NCBI RefSeq assembly: GCF_965137005.1 | Contig: NZ_CBCRXM010000012.1 | Span: 1-64,000, forward strand | Length of the DNA stretch: 64,000 nt | Origin: Sphingomonas_O antarctica | GTDB taxonomy: Bacteria > Pseudomonadota > Alphaproteobacteria > Sphingomonadales > Sphingomonadaceae | Direction of reading: 5' to 3' | Part shown: in pieces, positions 52,147-60,765 of the stretch | Position numbering within the stretch: position 1 is the first letter of the stretch | Layout: each line of letters begins with the position of its first letter | Program-made: the position numbers and the translations under genes | The notes under the pieces: model-generated | What the model saw: the letters and a program-made list of their open reading frames with translations, nothing else | What the model was told of the DNA's origin: nothing | Database searches by the model: none

Positions 52147-54590
52147 CAGGCGCCGCTCCTTTCGAGCCGCGCGACGCTCAAAAACTCCTCGGGCGCAACG
52201 CGGATCGCAGCCCCCGTAGGACAGGCGCGGACGCAGGCGGGGCCGCCTTCAATCCCCGAACACATGTCGCACTTGATCGCCTTTTTGGCGGTCTCGCCCG
52301 ACGCGTGTGCGTATGTCCATTTTTTGGACGGCTCGCCGGGGCCTGGGCCCGCACCGAACAACAGCCAGCTGAGCAATGACGGCTTCTTGGGCGGCACCGC
52401 GTCCATGCGGATCACGCCATAGGGGCAGTTTCGCTGGCAATTGCCGCAGCCGATGCAGCTGTCGTCGATGAACACCTCACCGTCCGGCCCGCGGTGGATC
52501 GCGTTGGGCGGGCAATCGGCCATGCAATGGGGATGTTCGCAATGACGGCAGCTCGTCGGGACATGCAGATGCGCGAAGGTCTTGCCCGCCTCGCGGTCGA
52601 GCCGGCTTAGGCCTTCATGGCTGTCGGCACAGGCCTTTTCGCAATTGTCGCAGCCGACGCACAGATTCTCGTCGATCAACAGCACGTCGGTCGCTTCGCC
52701 AACACCTTGCTCAACGAGGAAGGTGGCGACGTTCGAATACATGTCGACGACACTGGAAAAGCCGTCCTTCTTGGCCTCGATGAAGGTGTTGACGTCTTGT
52801 CGCGCCGCCATGTCGCGCCGGGCGCGATCGAGCAGCGCGGGCTTGCGCTGCATCAAGGAACGAAACGCCGAACCCTGCAGCTTGATCACTTCGGATTTGA
52901 TCGCCGCGCGCACCGTGGCGGTGCGTTTGCCGCCCGCGATCAGCGCCATTTCACCGACGTAAGACCCGGCGGGCAGATAGGATAGGAACACCGGCTTTCC
53001 GCCGATTTTCTTTTCGACGATCATCGACCCCGTACGGATCACGAAAATGTCGTCGCCCGTATCGCCTTCGACGATCACCGGCTCGCCGGCCTTGATCGAC
53101 AAAACTTCGGCGGAGGCGACAACCTCCGCGACGTCGCTTTTGGTCAGTCCGCTGCCGAACATCTGCAGCAATTGCCGTTCGATCGAGATTCGCGCGATCT
53201 CGCTCTTTGCCGCCGGCACCTGGCTCTGCAGTTTTAGCGCCGCGAGCCGCGAAATTTCGACCGCGATGCAATCCTCGCCCGCACGAATCGTCGCGCCGCG
53301 CCGCCGTCCCGAGATCAGCCCGACCTCGCCGAAGATCGACCCTTGTTCGATCGGCACGGTGATCGACGGATCGGTCTGGCTGACCTCGACCAGCACACTG
53401 CCTTCGGCAATGGCGAACAGCGACGATCCCGGCGCGTTGCGTTCGAAGATCACGTCGCCGGCGCGGTAAAAGCGCGCCACGCTATCCAGCATGAACTCAC
53501 GCATCTGCAGGCTGGTCATGCCTTCGAGAATCGAAATGCGCGTGCGCAGGAATTCAAGCCACTCGTCGACCGAGCGCCGCCCCGGCAAATCCTTGAACTT
53601 GGCTTCGAGGATCGGTTCGTCGGCGGGTTTCAAATCCGTGTTGCCGTGGATGAACTCGACCACATCATGGCCCTGGTTCATGCAGTGCTTGATCAGCGGA
53701 TAGCCGGCCAGCGCACCGATGACGTATATTCCGGGTGTGGAACTCTCGAATGTCGGCGACAGCACGGGAAACGCCAGCCGATCTTCGCTGGCGAAGGCCA
53801 CGCCCGCCGCCTCGACGAACTTGCGTGGCGGTGCCGATCCCATCCTCGCGATGACGCGGTCGCATTTCAGGCGTACCTCGCCGTCACGTGTGTCGAGCAC
53901 GATCTCGCCGCGCTCGATCGCGCTTGCGGTCGTCTCGTTGTGGATCGTCAACCGTCCCGTGTCGTGCGCCGATTGCAGCGCCTTGACGTTGGCGCTCTTG
54001 GCCGTCGGGAAATCCGCGCCGCGATTGAGCAGGTGAACGACATTGCCCTGTGCTGCGTCCGCCGCGAGGCCGAGCGCATTCTCGATCCCCGCATCGCCAC
54101 CCCCGACGACAAAGATGTGCTCGTCATTATATTCGGCAGGGTCGTCGAGCTGATACTGCACCTGCGCGCCTTCGCCGACCGTACTGCGCACCAGATTGGG
54201 ATTGCCCTGTGTGCCGATCGCCAGCACGACCGTCTCGGCGTCGATCGTCGCACCGTCCTTCAGCGTCAGGGTGAACGCGCCCTGTTCGCCCGTGATCGAC
54301 GCAACCTCGGCCTTGTACCGCACCGTTACCCGCGCGCCCTCGGTCTGGTCGTTCCAGGTGCCGAGAATCACCTCGCGCTTGCCCGCCCCGAAGTCGAGAT
54401 CCGACCGCAACACCAGCTGCGCCGGCGTCGCCATGACGTGCTTGCCCTTCTGATATTTATAGATCGTGTCGGACAAATGATCGGTCTTTTCGATCAGGAC
54501 ATGACTCAGCCCGAGCTGCGCCGCACGCGCCGCCGCACTCAGTCCCGCCGGTCCCGATCCGACTATCGCGATGCGAACTCTGTCGCTCAC
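52146..54590 (-). CDS. FAD/NAD(P) oxidoreductase - two cNMP-binding domains - ferredoxin fusion
   Basis: An 814-aa modular protein. Residues 1-325 form a thioredoxin-reductase-fold flavoprotein (FAD motif IVGSGPAGLSAA, second nucleotide motif VVGGGDAGIENA at 161-172, FAD segment GIYVIGALAGYP) without a C-x-x-C active site. Residues about 360-455 and 480-585 are cyclic-nucleotide-binding domains with phosphate cassettes GEVGLISGRRRGATIRA and GEMALIAGGKRTATVRA. Residues 635-800 hold four [4Fe-4S] motifs: CVGCDNCEKAC, CRHCEHPHCMADCP, CIGCGNCQRNCP and CDMC...CVRACP. It probably passes NAD(P)H electrons through FAD to clusters under cAMP/cGMP control. GTG 54590; no longer start is supported. Confidence 0.92.
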   Translation of the reverse strand: MSDRVRIAIVGSGPAGLSAAARAAQLGLSHVLIEKTDHLSDTIYKYQKGKHVMATPAQLVLRSDLDFGAGKREVILGTWNDQTEGARVTVRYKAEVASITGEQGAFTLTLKDGATIDAETVVLAIGTQGNPNLVRSTVGEGAQVQYQLDDPAEYNDEHIFVVGGGDAGIENALGLAADAAQGNVVHLLNRGADFPTAKSANVKALQSAHDTGRLTIHNETTASAIERGEIVLDTRDGEVRLKCDRVIARMGSAPPRKFVEAAGVAFASEDRLAFPVLSPTFESSTPGIYVIGALAGYPLIKHCMNQGHDVVEFIHGNTDLKPADEPILEAKFKDLPGRRSVDEWLEFLRTRISILEGMTSLQMREFMLDSVARFYRAGDVIFERNAPGSSLFAIAEGSVLVEVSQTDPSITVPIEQGSIFGEVGLISGRRRGATIRAGEDCIAVEISRLAALKLQSQVPAAKSEIARISIERQLLQMFGSGLTKSDVAEVVASAEVLSIKAGEPVIVEGDTGDDIFVIRTGSMIVEKKIGGKPVFLSYLPAGSYVGEMALIAGGKRTATVRAAIKSEVIKLQGSAFRSLMQRKPALLDRARRDMAARQDVNTFIEAKKDGFSSVVDMYSNVATFLVEQGVGEATDVLLIDENLCVGCDNCEKACADSHEGLSRLDREAGKTFAHLHVPTSCRHCEHPHCMADCPPNAIHRGPDGEVFIDDSCIGCGNCQRNCPYGVIRMDAVPPKKPSLLSWLLFGAGPGPGEPSKKWTYAHASGETAKKAIKCDMCSGIEGGPACVRACPTGAAIRVAPEEFLSVARLERSGA

Positions 54591-54651
54591 CCCATTCCCC
54601 CTGCCCCATCGCACTCTAGCATCGTGGCTCCGTCGCGCTAGGGGGTGCGGC

Positions 54652-55560
54652 ATGGACAATAAAAGACTCAGTCGTCTCGCGCTGATTTTATCCGGTGTAC
54701 TTGCGGTTGTTGCGGTTGCCGTCAGCGCCTGGCGGTCGAAAACGACCGATGCGCCGCCCGCCGCAGTTGCCGCCAACGCGCCCTCGGCTGACGCGGCGCA
54801 GCTTATCACCGGGCTCGAATCGCGCTTGCGTGCGAATCCCGACGATGTCGCCGGATGGCGCAACCTCGGCATAGCGTTTTTTCAGACCGAACGCTTTGCC
54901 GAGGCCGCTTCCGCCTATCAAAAGGCCGCAGCGCTGACGCCAGCCGATGCGACGATCTGGTCGGCACTTGGTGAGGCATTGGTGCTTGCGGGACCCGGCA
55001 CGATCCCAGCCGATGCCCAGACGGCTTTCAAACGCGCGTTGACGATCGACCCGAAGGATCCGCGCGCGCGCTATTTCCTCGCGGTGGCGGACGATCTTGC
55101 CGGGCGCCATACACAGGCAGTCGACGGCTGGTTCGCGATCCTTGCCGACTCTTCGGCCGCCGACCCGTGGTACGACAGCGTGCGTCAGGCGATCGAACGC
55201 GTCGCCGCACAGAACAAGATCGATGTGGCCTCGCGCCTTGCGACGCTGAAGGCCGCCGCGCCCGCGTCCGCCGCCGCCGCTGGCATTCCCGGCCCGACGC
55301 CCGACCAGATGCGCGCCGCGTCGGGCCTTGCTCCCGGGCAGCAACAATCGATGGTTGATGGCATGGTCCAAAGCCTTGCCACCAAGCTCGCTGCAAATCC
55401 AAAAAATCCCGATGGCTGGATCATGCTGATGCGCAGCTATGCGACGCTCGGCCGCCAATCGGAGGCGCGCGCGACGCTGATCAAGGCCAAGGCGGCCAAT
55501 CCTCAGGCGGCTGCGGACCTCGACGCCGCGGCGCGCACGCTTGGCATTTCAGCCTCCTGA
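54652..55560 (+). CDS. CcmI/CycH-like TPR protein
   Basis: A 302-aa protein with an N-terminal membrane anchor (LALILSGVLAVVAVAVSAW, about 7-25) and TPR repeats in the periplasm (RLRANPDDVAGWRNLGIAFF, RFAEAASAYQKAAALTPADA, RALTIDPKDPRARYFLAVAD). The pattern closely follows the TPR part of CcmI/CycH, which delivers apocytochrome c to the heme ligation complex. Other ccm genes are absent from the window. It is divergent from the redox operon across 61 bp, consistent with a maturation role for the decaheme cytochrome. ATG 54652. Confidence 0.82.
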   Translation: MDNKRLSRLALILSGVLAVVAVAVSAWRSKTTDAPPAAVAANAPSADAAQLITGLESRLRANPDDVAGWRNLGIAFFQTERFAEAASAYQKAAALTPADATIWSALGEALVLAGPGTIPADAQTAFKRALTIDPKDPRARYFLAVADDLAGRHTQAVDGWFAILADSSAADPWYDSVRQAIERVAAQNKIDVASRLATLKAAAPASAAAAGIPGPTPDQMRAASGLAPGQQQSMVDGMVQSLATKLAANPKNPDGWIMLMRSYATLGRQSEARATLIKAKAANPQAAADLDAAARTLGISAS

Positions 55561-55578
55561 GTGCATTGCGGCGCGACG

Positions 55579-56955
55579 ATGACCGACAAATGGACTCCCG
55601 ACAGCTGGACCCGCGCCGACGCGCGCCAGTTGCCCACTTACCCTGACGCTGCGGCACTCGATGCCGCGACGGATACGCTGTCGCGCTTCCCGCCGCTGGT
55701 TTTCGCCGGCGAAGCGCGCGCGCTGACCGCCGATCTGGCCAAAGTCGCCGAAGGAAAAGCGTTCCTGCTGCAAGGTGGCGATTGCGCCGAAAGCTTTGCC
55801 GAATTCCACCCGAACAACATTCGCGACACGTTCCGGGTCATCCTTCAGATGGCGGTGGTCCTGACCTTTGCGTCAAAGCTGCCGGTGGTGAAGGTCGGGC
55901 GCATGGCCGGCCAGTTCGCCAAGCCGCGCTCGACCGACATGGAGACACAGGACGGCGTCGAACTGCCCAGCTATCGCGGCGACATCGTCAACGACATCGC
56001 CTTCACCCCCGAAGGCCGCGTTCCCGATCCGCAACGCATGGTGCAGGCGTACAACCAGTCTGCGGCGACGCTGAACCTGCTTCGCGCATTTTCGAACGGA
56101 GGTTATGCCAACCTCCATCAGGTCCATGCCTGGACACACGATTTCATGGGCCGCAGCCCGTGGACGCGCGAATATAAGGATGTGGCCGACCGGATCGGCG
56201 AGGCGCTGGAATTCATGGCCGCGTGCGGCATCAACATGGACACCGTGCCGCAACTCAAAGCGACGCAATTCTACACGAGTCACGAAGCCCTGCTGTTGCG
56301 TTACGAGGAGGCGCTGACCCGCCAGGACTCGTTGACCGGCGGATGGTACGATACCTCGGCGCACATGGTGTGGATCGGCGATCGGACACGGTTCGAAGGC
56401 TCCGCGCATATCGAGTTTCTGCGTGGCATCGGCAATCCGATCGGTCTCAAATGCGGCCCCAGTCTGCAACCCGACGAATTGATCCGCATTCTCGACACGC
56501 TGAATCCAGGGCGTACTCCCGGCCGTATGACTCTGATCACCCGGTTTGGGCATGACAAGATCGAAAGCGGCTTGCCGCCCCTGATCCGTGCGGTTCAACG
56601 CAGCGGGCATCCGGTGGTGTGGAGTTGCGACCCGATGCACGGTAATGTCGTGAAGGCGGGCAACGGCTATAAGACGCGCCCGTTCGAGCGCATTCTGGGC
56701 GAGGTCCGCGGTTTCTTTGCCGTTCATCGCACCGAGGGGAGCTTCGGCGGCGGGATCCATATCGAAATGACCGGCCAGAACGTCACCGAATGCACGGGCG
56801 GCGCGGTCGATGTCAGCGAACTGGACTTGGCCGACCGCTATCACACGCATTGCGACCCGCGCCTCAATGCGGCCCAGAGCCTCGAGCTGGCATTCCTGCT
56901 GGCCGAATTGCTGCGCGCCGAACTGGCGGGCGTCGCCGGACGGCAAGCCGCCTGA
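55579..56955 (+). CDS. class II 3-deoxy-7-phosphoheptulonate synthase
   Basis: A 458-aa class II (plant/microbial type) DAHP synthase, the first step of the shikimate pathway, joining phosphoenolpyruvate and erythrose 4-phosphate. It has WTPDSWTRADARQLPTY, FLLQGGDCAESFAEF with the metal-binding Cys, KVGRMAGQFAKPRS, the metal/PEP segment ITRFGHDKIE and VVWSCDPMHGNV, and the EMTGQNVTECTGG motif. ATG 55579; the start lies 18 bp after the TPR gene stop codon. Confidence 0.97.
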   Translation: MTDKWTPDSWTRADARQLPTYPDAAALDAATDTLSRFPPLVFAGEARALTADLAKVAEGKAFLLQGGDCAESFAEFHPNNIRDTFRVILQMAVVLTFASKLPVVKVGRMAGQFAKPRSTDMETQDGVELPSYRGDIVNDIAFTPEGRVPDPQRMVQAYNQSAATLNLLRAFSNGGYANLHQVHAWTHDFMGRSPWTREYKDVADRIGEALEFMAACGINMDTVPQLKATQFYTSHEALLLRYEEALTRQDSLTGGWYDTSAHMVWIGDRTRFEGSAHIEFLRGIGNPIGLKCGPSLQPDELIRILDTLNPGRTPGRMTLITRFGHDKIESGLPPLIRAVQRSGHPVVWSCDPMHGNVVKAGNGYKTRPFERILGEVRGFFAVHRTEGSFGGGIHIEMTGQNVTECTGGAVDVSELDLADRYHTHCDPRLNAAQSLELAFLLAELLRAELAGVAGRQAA

Positions 56956-56956
56956 G

Positions 56957-57033
56957 TGGTGCTCCGGGAGAGACTCGAACTCCCGACCTGCGGTTTAGGA
57001 AACCGTTGCTCTGTCCAGCTGAGCTACCGAAGC
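56957..57033 (-). tRNA. tRNA-Arg(CCT)
   Basis: The minus-strand cloverleaf has acceptor GCTTCGG/CCGGAGC (one G-U pair), D-arm GCTC...GAGC, anticodon loop TTCCTAA (anticodon CCT, Arg), T-arm GGGAG-TTCGAGT-CTCTC with one G-U pair, A73 and an encoded CCA. It starts 2 bp after the DAHP synthase stop codon, on the opposite strand. Confidence 0.95.
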
Positions 57034-57067
57034 GCCGCCGCGCTGCTATGCGCGAGGCGACTTAGGG

Positions 57068-57484
57068 TCAATTGACCTCGCTGGGTTTTACCACCGGGCA
57101 TAATAACGGCATCACCGCCACGCCGTCTTCGCGCAGCGCCTTCGCTTCAGCGGGGGTCGCCTCACCGTGGATCGTGGCCTGCGGGATGGCGCCGTCAGCC
57201 ATGTCGCGCGCTTTTCCAGCGAATTCCTTGCCCACCCAAGTCGAATCCTTGAGGCTCGCCGCCTGCATCGCAGCGATCGTCGCCAGCATTTGTTTGGGCG
57301 ATGGCGCATCGTTGCTACGTTTGCCGGCGATCCGCGGCACCGACAGCGCGCGTTCAACGTCGGTATCGCCACAAGTCGGGCAAGCAACCAACGCGCGGGC
57401 GCGCTGATCCTCAAAGGCGTCCGAACTTGCAAACCAGCCTTCGAAGCGGTGTCCGCCGGTGCAGGCGACGTCGATCACGATCAC
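57068..57484 (-). CDS. DUF1178 family protein
   Basis: A 138-aa small protein with the DUF1178 start VIVIDVACTGGHRFEGWFAS, a C-x-x-C pair (VACPTCGDTDVERAL) suggesting a zinc ribbon, and the family C-terminal helix ATPAEAKALREDGVAVMPLL. Function unknown. GTG 57484 overlaps the nitrilase-like gene stop as GTGA, so it is the last gene of the comF-grx-nitrilase operon. Confidence 0.93.
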   Translation of the reverse strand: MIVIDVACTGGHRFEGWFASSDAFEDQRARALVACPTCGDTDVERALSVPRIAGKRSNDAPSPKQMLATIAAMQAASLKDSTWVGKEFAGKARDMADGAIPQATIHGEATPAEAKALREDGVAVMPLLCPVVKPSEVN

Positions 57485-58299
57485 GCGATCGACTCGATCG
57501 GCCGACGGTGCTTGATCACCGGCACGCGCGAGCGCGCTTCGTCCACGGCCGTTAGTTCGATGTCGCAAAACGCCACACCGGGCGCGTCGCCCATGTCTAG
57601 CAACACCTTGCCCCAAGGATCGATGACCAGCGAATGGCCAAACGTCCGTCGGCCGTCCTGATGTTCGCCGGTCTGCGCGGCGGCGACGACGAAAGCCGCA
57701 TTCTCGATGGCGCGGGCGCGCTGCAAAACATGCCAATGCGCTTCGCCGGTCGGCACTGTGAAGGCGGCGGGCGCAGCGATGACCGTCGCGCCGGCATTGC
57801 TCAGCGCCGCGTGCAAAGCAGGAAAACGCAAATCATAACAGATGGTCAAGCCGAGCGTGCCTAAGGGCGTCTCGACGGTCACGGCGCCTGAGCCCGGCGC
57901 ATAGGCCGCCGACTCACGCCAGCTGTCCCCCGCACCGACATCGACATCGAACATGTGCATCTTGTCGTATCGTGCAACGATCTCGCCAGCGGCGTCGATC
58001 ACAAAACTGCGGTTGGCAAGCCGTCCATCGGCACTCCCGCGCACCGCGAGACTGCCGAGCGCGACCCAGATGCCATGCGCTTTCGCCGCGGCGCAGGCGC
58101 GGGCCAAAGCTGGGTCTTCTCGCTCATCGCGCAAATGACCGTCGGCACGCTTGCGGTCGCGATCGAGCAAGCCGCTCATTTCGGGCGTGAACAGCATGGT
58201 CGCGCCGCCCGCTGCCGCTTCGGCAATCGCCGCTTCGATCGTCGCGGCATTGGCGTCGGGGTCGATCCCCGAGTTCATCTGCAACAGTGCAACGCGCAT
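57481..58299 (-). CDS. carbon-nitrogen hydrolase (Nit1/omega-amidase-like)
   Basis: A 272-aa nitrilase-superfamily amidase with the Glu-Lys-Cys triad: Glu in LFTPEMSGLL, Lys in ARYDKMHMFDVDV and Cys in LTICYDLRFPALH. The fingerprints match the Nit1/NitFhit branch, whose members repair deaminated glutathione or act as omega-amidase. A glutaredoxin gene immediately upstream agrees with a glutathione-related role (inference). ATG 58299. Confidence 0.93.
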   Translation of the reverse strand: MRVALLQMNSGIDPDANAATIEAAIAEAAAGGATMLFTPEMSGLLDRDRKRADGHLRDEREDPALARACAAAKAHGIWVALGSLAVRGSADGRLANRSFVIDAAGEIVARYDKMHMFDVDVGAGDSWRESAAYAPGSGAVTVETPLGTLGLTICYDLRFPALHAALSNAGATVIAAPAAFTVPTGEAHWHVLQRARAIENAAFVVAAAQTGEHQDGRRTFGHSLVIDPWGKVLLDMGDAPGVAFCDIELTAVDEARSRVPVIKHRRPIESIA

Positions 58300-58302
58300 C
58301 GC

Positions 58303-58560
58303 TCAGCCCGCGATCAACGCGTCGAGTTCACCAGATCGGTCGAGCGCGGCCAAGTCGTCCGATCCGCCGATATGGCGGCCGTCGATAAAAATTTGCGGCA
58401 CGGTGCTACGACCATTCGCGCGCTGGAGCATCTCCGCGCGGCGGGGTCCGCCCATCGTGATATCCACATCCTCGAACGTCGCGCCCTTGCTCCGCAGCAA
58501 CGCTTCGGCGCGGGTGCAGTAGGGGCAGAAGGCTTTGGTATACATCTCGATCTTGGGCAT
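58303..58560 (-). CDS. grxC: glutaredoxin 3
   Basis: An 85-aa dithiol glutaredoxin with the C-P-Y-C active site (AFCPYCTRAEALL), the TVPQIFIDGRHIGG cis-Pro loop and GGSDDLAALD glutathione-binding segment. It reduces protein disulfides with glutathione. It lies 3 bp before the nitrilase-like gene and 31 bp after comF. Confidence 0.97.
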   Translation of the reverse strand: MPKIEMYTKAFCPYCTRAEALLRSKGATFEDVDITMGGPRRAEMLQRANGRSTVPQIFIDGRHIGGSDDLAALDRSGELDALIAG

Positions 58561-58591
58561 GGCTTACAGGTGTGGTGCAGCCCGACGCTTG

Positions 58592-59308
58592 TCAATCGTC
58601 ACGCAGGACACGCGCCCAGCACAACACGCTGACCTGCGCCGCGCCCGCCCGCCGTGCCACCCGCGCACACGCTTCGACCGTTGCGCCGCTGGTATAGACA
58701 TCGTCGACCAGCACGACATGCCGTCCATCGAAGCGCTGCGAGGCGCGAAACACGCCGCGCATCGCCCGCGTTCGTGCCGCGGCGCCAATGCCCTTCATCG
58801 GCGGTGTGGCGCGGATGCGCCGCAGAGCATCGTCGGCCACCGCCACCCCGCGCGCCCGAGCGACATGGCGCGCTATCTCCAGCGCCTGATTGTAGCCGCG
58901 CGACCATAATCGCCAATGATGCAGCGGCACCGGAACCAGCAAGGCGTCGGACTCCAACGGCACATCGCGTGCCATCGACGCGGCAATGATCCGCGCAACG
59001 CCCGGTCGCCGCCCGTATTTCAGCCGCAGCACGACCTTCCGTGCGACCTCACCATAAGCGACCGCGGCGTAAACCCGGCCATGACGTGGCGGCGCGGCAA
59101 GGCAGCGCGCGCATACTTCCTCACCGCCGGGCAGCGGCAGATTGCACGCCGCACAGCCCAGGTTGTCGAGGAAATCCAGTTTCTCCCAGCAATCGCCGCA
59201 AAAACGTGTATCGTCTTCGACGATTGCGCCGCAGCCCGGGCAACGCGGCGGCAGCACCAGCGCCAACGCCCAATCGCCAAAGCTGCGCACCGACCCCATG
59301 CGCGCCAT
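58592..59308 (-). CDS. comF: ComF family phosphoribosyltransferase-like protein
   Basis: A 238-aa ComF/GntX protein: an N-terminal zinc region with Cys pairs (PRCPGCGAIV, RFCGDCWEKL, GCAACNLPL, VCARCLAAPP), then a PRTase fold with VPVPLHHWRLWSRGYNQALEIA and the PRPP loop HVVLVDDVYTSGATV. In competent bacteria it aids DNA uptake; in non-competent ones its role is unclear. ATG 59308, with a divergent methyltransferase gene 36 bp away. Confidence 0.94.
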   Translation of the reverse strand: MARMGSVRSFGDWALALVLPPRCPGCGAIVEDDTRFCGDCWEKLDFLDNLGCAACNLPLPGGEEVCARCLAAPPRHGRVYAAVAYGEVARKVVLRLKYGRRPGVARIIAASMARDVPLESDALLVPVPLHHWRLWSRGYNQALEIARHVARARGVAVADDALRRIRATPPMKGIGAAARTRAMRGVFRASQRFDGRHVVLVDDVYTSGATVEACARVARRAGAAQVSVLCWARVLRDD

Positions 59309-59344
59309 TGTGAGCGGCGCGGTTCCGCCGCACAAGCGCGCGCA

Positions 59345-60172
59345 ATGGCTGTTCCCGAACTCTTCGACCGCGCCGCCCGCCGCGCCCGCCGCGATCGAGC
59401 TGGGCTGGCCGGCGGGGTTTTGGATCAGTTGATCGCCGAGGAAATGTTCGACCGACTTGATTGCGTCGCGCGCACCTTTGCACAACCGCTGTTGATCGGT
59501 GCGTCCGCACCGATGCTCGCCGGGCTGGCCGCGCGCGGGCTGTCCCCGACCGTCATCGATGCAGCGCCACGCCGTGCCGCTGCCGCGAACGGATCGGCGG
59601 GCGAAGAAGACGCCCTGCCCTTCGCACCAGAGAGCTTCGATCTGGTGCTCGCTGCAAGTACGCTCGACACCGTCGCCGACCTTCCCGGCGCGCTCATCCT
59701 CGCGCGACGCGCCCTCCAACCCGACGGATTGTTCCTCGGTTGCATGGTCGGCAGTCCGTCGCTCCCCGCGTTGCGTCAGGCGCTCGCCACCGCCGAACCC
59801 GGAGCCCGCCGGCTGCACCCGCAGGTCGATGCGCGCGCCGGGGGCGATCTCCTGGCCCGTGCGGGATTTGCCTTGCCCGTCGCCGATACGACGATGCTGA
59901 CGCTGTCATACCGCACGTTCGACGCACTGATCGCCGATTTGCGCGCCTCGGCCGCCACCAACGTACTTGCCGACCGCCACAAACTGTCGCGGTCAACGGT
60001 CGCGCAGGCGCAGAAAGCGTTTGCGGACTTGGGCGACGGCGAGCGAACGGTCGAGACAATTACCCTTCTGATGCTCACAGGCTGGGCTCCCGACGCATCG
60101 CAGCCCAAGCCGGCAAAGCGCGGCAGCGCGACCGCATCATTAGCGTCAACACTGCGTAACCGTGCGCCGTGA
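59345..60172 (+). CDS. SAM-dependent methyltransferase (BioC/NDUFAF5-like)
   Basis: A 275-aa class I methyltransferase. It begins VPELFDRAARRARRDRA, as BioC/NDUFAF5-like proteins do, then the degenerate SAM motif PLLIGASAPMLAGLAARG, VIDAAPRRA, and LPFAPESFDLVLAASTLDTV corresponding to the PF-x-x-x-S-F-D motif. The C-terminal half has DARAGGDLLARAGFALPVADT. The glycine-rich loop is weaker than usual, so the substrate and even activity are uncertain. ATG 59345. Confidence 0.85.
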   Translation: MAVPELFDRAARRARRDRAGLAGGVLDQLIAEEMFDRLDCVARTFAQPLLIGASAPMLAGLAARGLSPTVIDAAPRRAAAANGSAGEEDALPFAPESFDLVLAASTLDTVADLPGALILARRALQPDGLFLGCMVGSPSLPALRQALATAEPGARRLHPQVDARAGGDLLARAGFALPVADTTMLTLSYRTFDALIADLRASAATNVLADRHKLSRSTVAQAQKAFADLGDGERTVETITLLMLTGWAPDASQPKPAKRGSATASLASTLRNRAP

Positions 60173-60243
60173 CGATATTTTAAGCCTGCTTTCGTAATCC
60201 CCGGCACGCGCCGCACTTTTCGCGGCGTGTTGTGGATCGGGCC

Positions 60244-60417
60244 ATGCTTCATCGATTGCGCGCCATTGCCCGGGACAACCGCGCCGCGACGGCGATTGAA
60301 TATGGCCTGATCGTCAGCTTGATCGTGGTTGCGATCATCGGCGCGTTACAGGGTTTTGCCGGCAAGACGATCTCGATGTGGACCAATGTTTCGACCGCCG
60401 TTTCAGGCGCAAGTTAA
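60244..60417 (+). CDS. Flp/Fap-type pilin, copy 1
   Basis: A 57-aa type IVb pilin: a leader with basic residues (LHRLRAIARDNRA) followed by the Flp signature ATAIEYGLIVSLIVVAIIGAL. The residue before the mature start is Ala rather than Gly, unlike copy 2. ATG 60244; GTG 60232 is an alternative. It is the most divergent of the three copies at its C-terminus. No tad assembly genes are in the window. Confidence 0.9.
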   Translation: MLHRLRAIARDNRAATAIEYGLIVSLIVVAIIGALQGFAGKTISMWTNVSTAVSGAS

Positions 60418-60526
60418 GTATCTGTTATCCAAACAGCTTTAAAGTTTCTGCAACTGTCCCCCGTTATTCAAAGATTCGCTGACCACGGCAGGGTTTGGCG
60501 GGTTCGGACCAAGAGGAGTATTTCAC

Positions 60527-60685
60527 ATGTCGTTCATTCGTAAGTTCGCCAAGAATAACAAGGGCGCCACGGCCATCGAATATGGCCTCATCGCTGCCTT
60601 GATCGCGGTTGCCGCGATCACCGCGATGTCGGGCGTCGGCAACAAGCTGAACTCGACCTTCACGAACGTTTCGAACAAGCTCTAA
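60527..60685 (+). CDS. Flp/Fap-type pilin, copy 2
   Basis: A 52-aa Flp pilin: leader MSFIRKFAKNNKG, canonical cleavage G-ATAIEYG, hydrophobic helix LIAALIAVAAITAM and tail SGVGNKLNSTFTNVSNKL. A strong AGAGGAG lies 8 nt upstream of ATG 60527, and a strong terminator follows the gene. This is probably the main pilin subunit. Confidence 0.95.
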   Translation: MSFIRKFAKNNKGATAIEYGLIAALIAVAAITAMSGVGNKLNSTFTNVSNKL

Positions 60686-60715
60686 GCTTCGTTCGTTTCC
60701 TTCGGGAGGCTGATG

Positions 60716-60749
60716 GGGGCGGCGGAGCGATCCGCCGCCCCTTTCTTTT
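60716..60749 (+). terminator. intrinsic terminator after Flp pilin copy 2
   Basis: A perfect 11-bp stem GGGGCGGCGGA/TCCGCCGCCCC with GCGA loop is followed by TTTCTTTT. It lies between the second and third pilin genes, so copy 3 needs its own promoter or read-through. Confidence 0.96.
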
Positions 60750-60765
60750 GAGACAAGGATTTCAG

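Noticed and set aside
59309..59818. A longer ComF start upstream of 59308
   Set aside because: The extra frame runs antisense through the methyltransferase gene and lacks similarity to the ComF zinc domain, which begins just after 59308.
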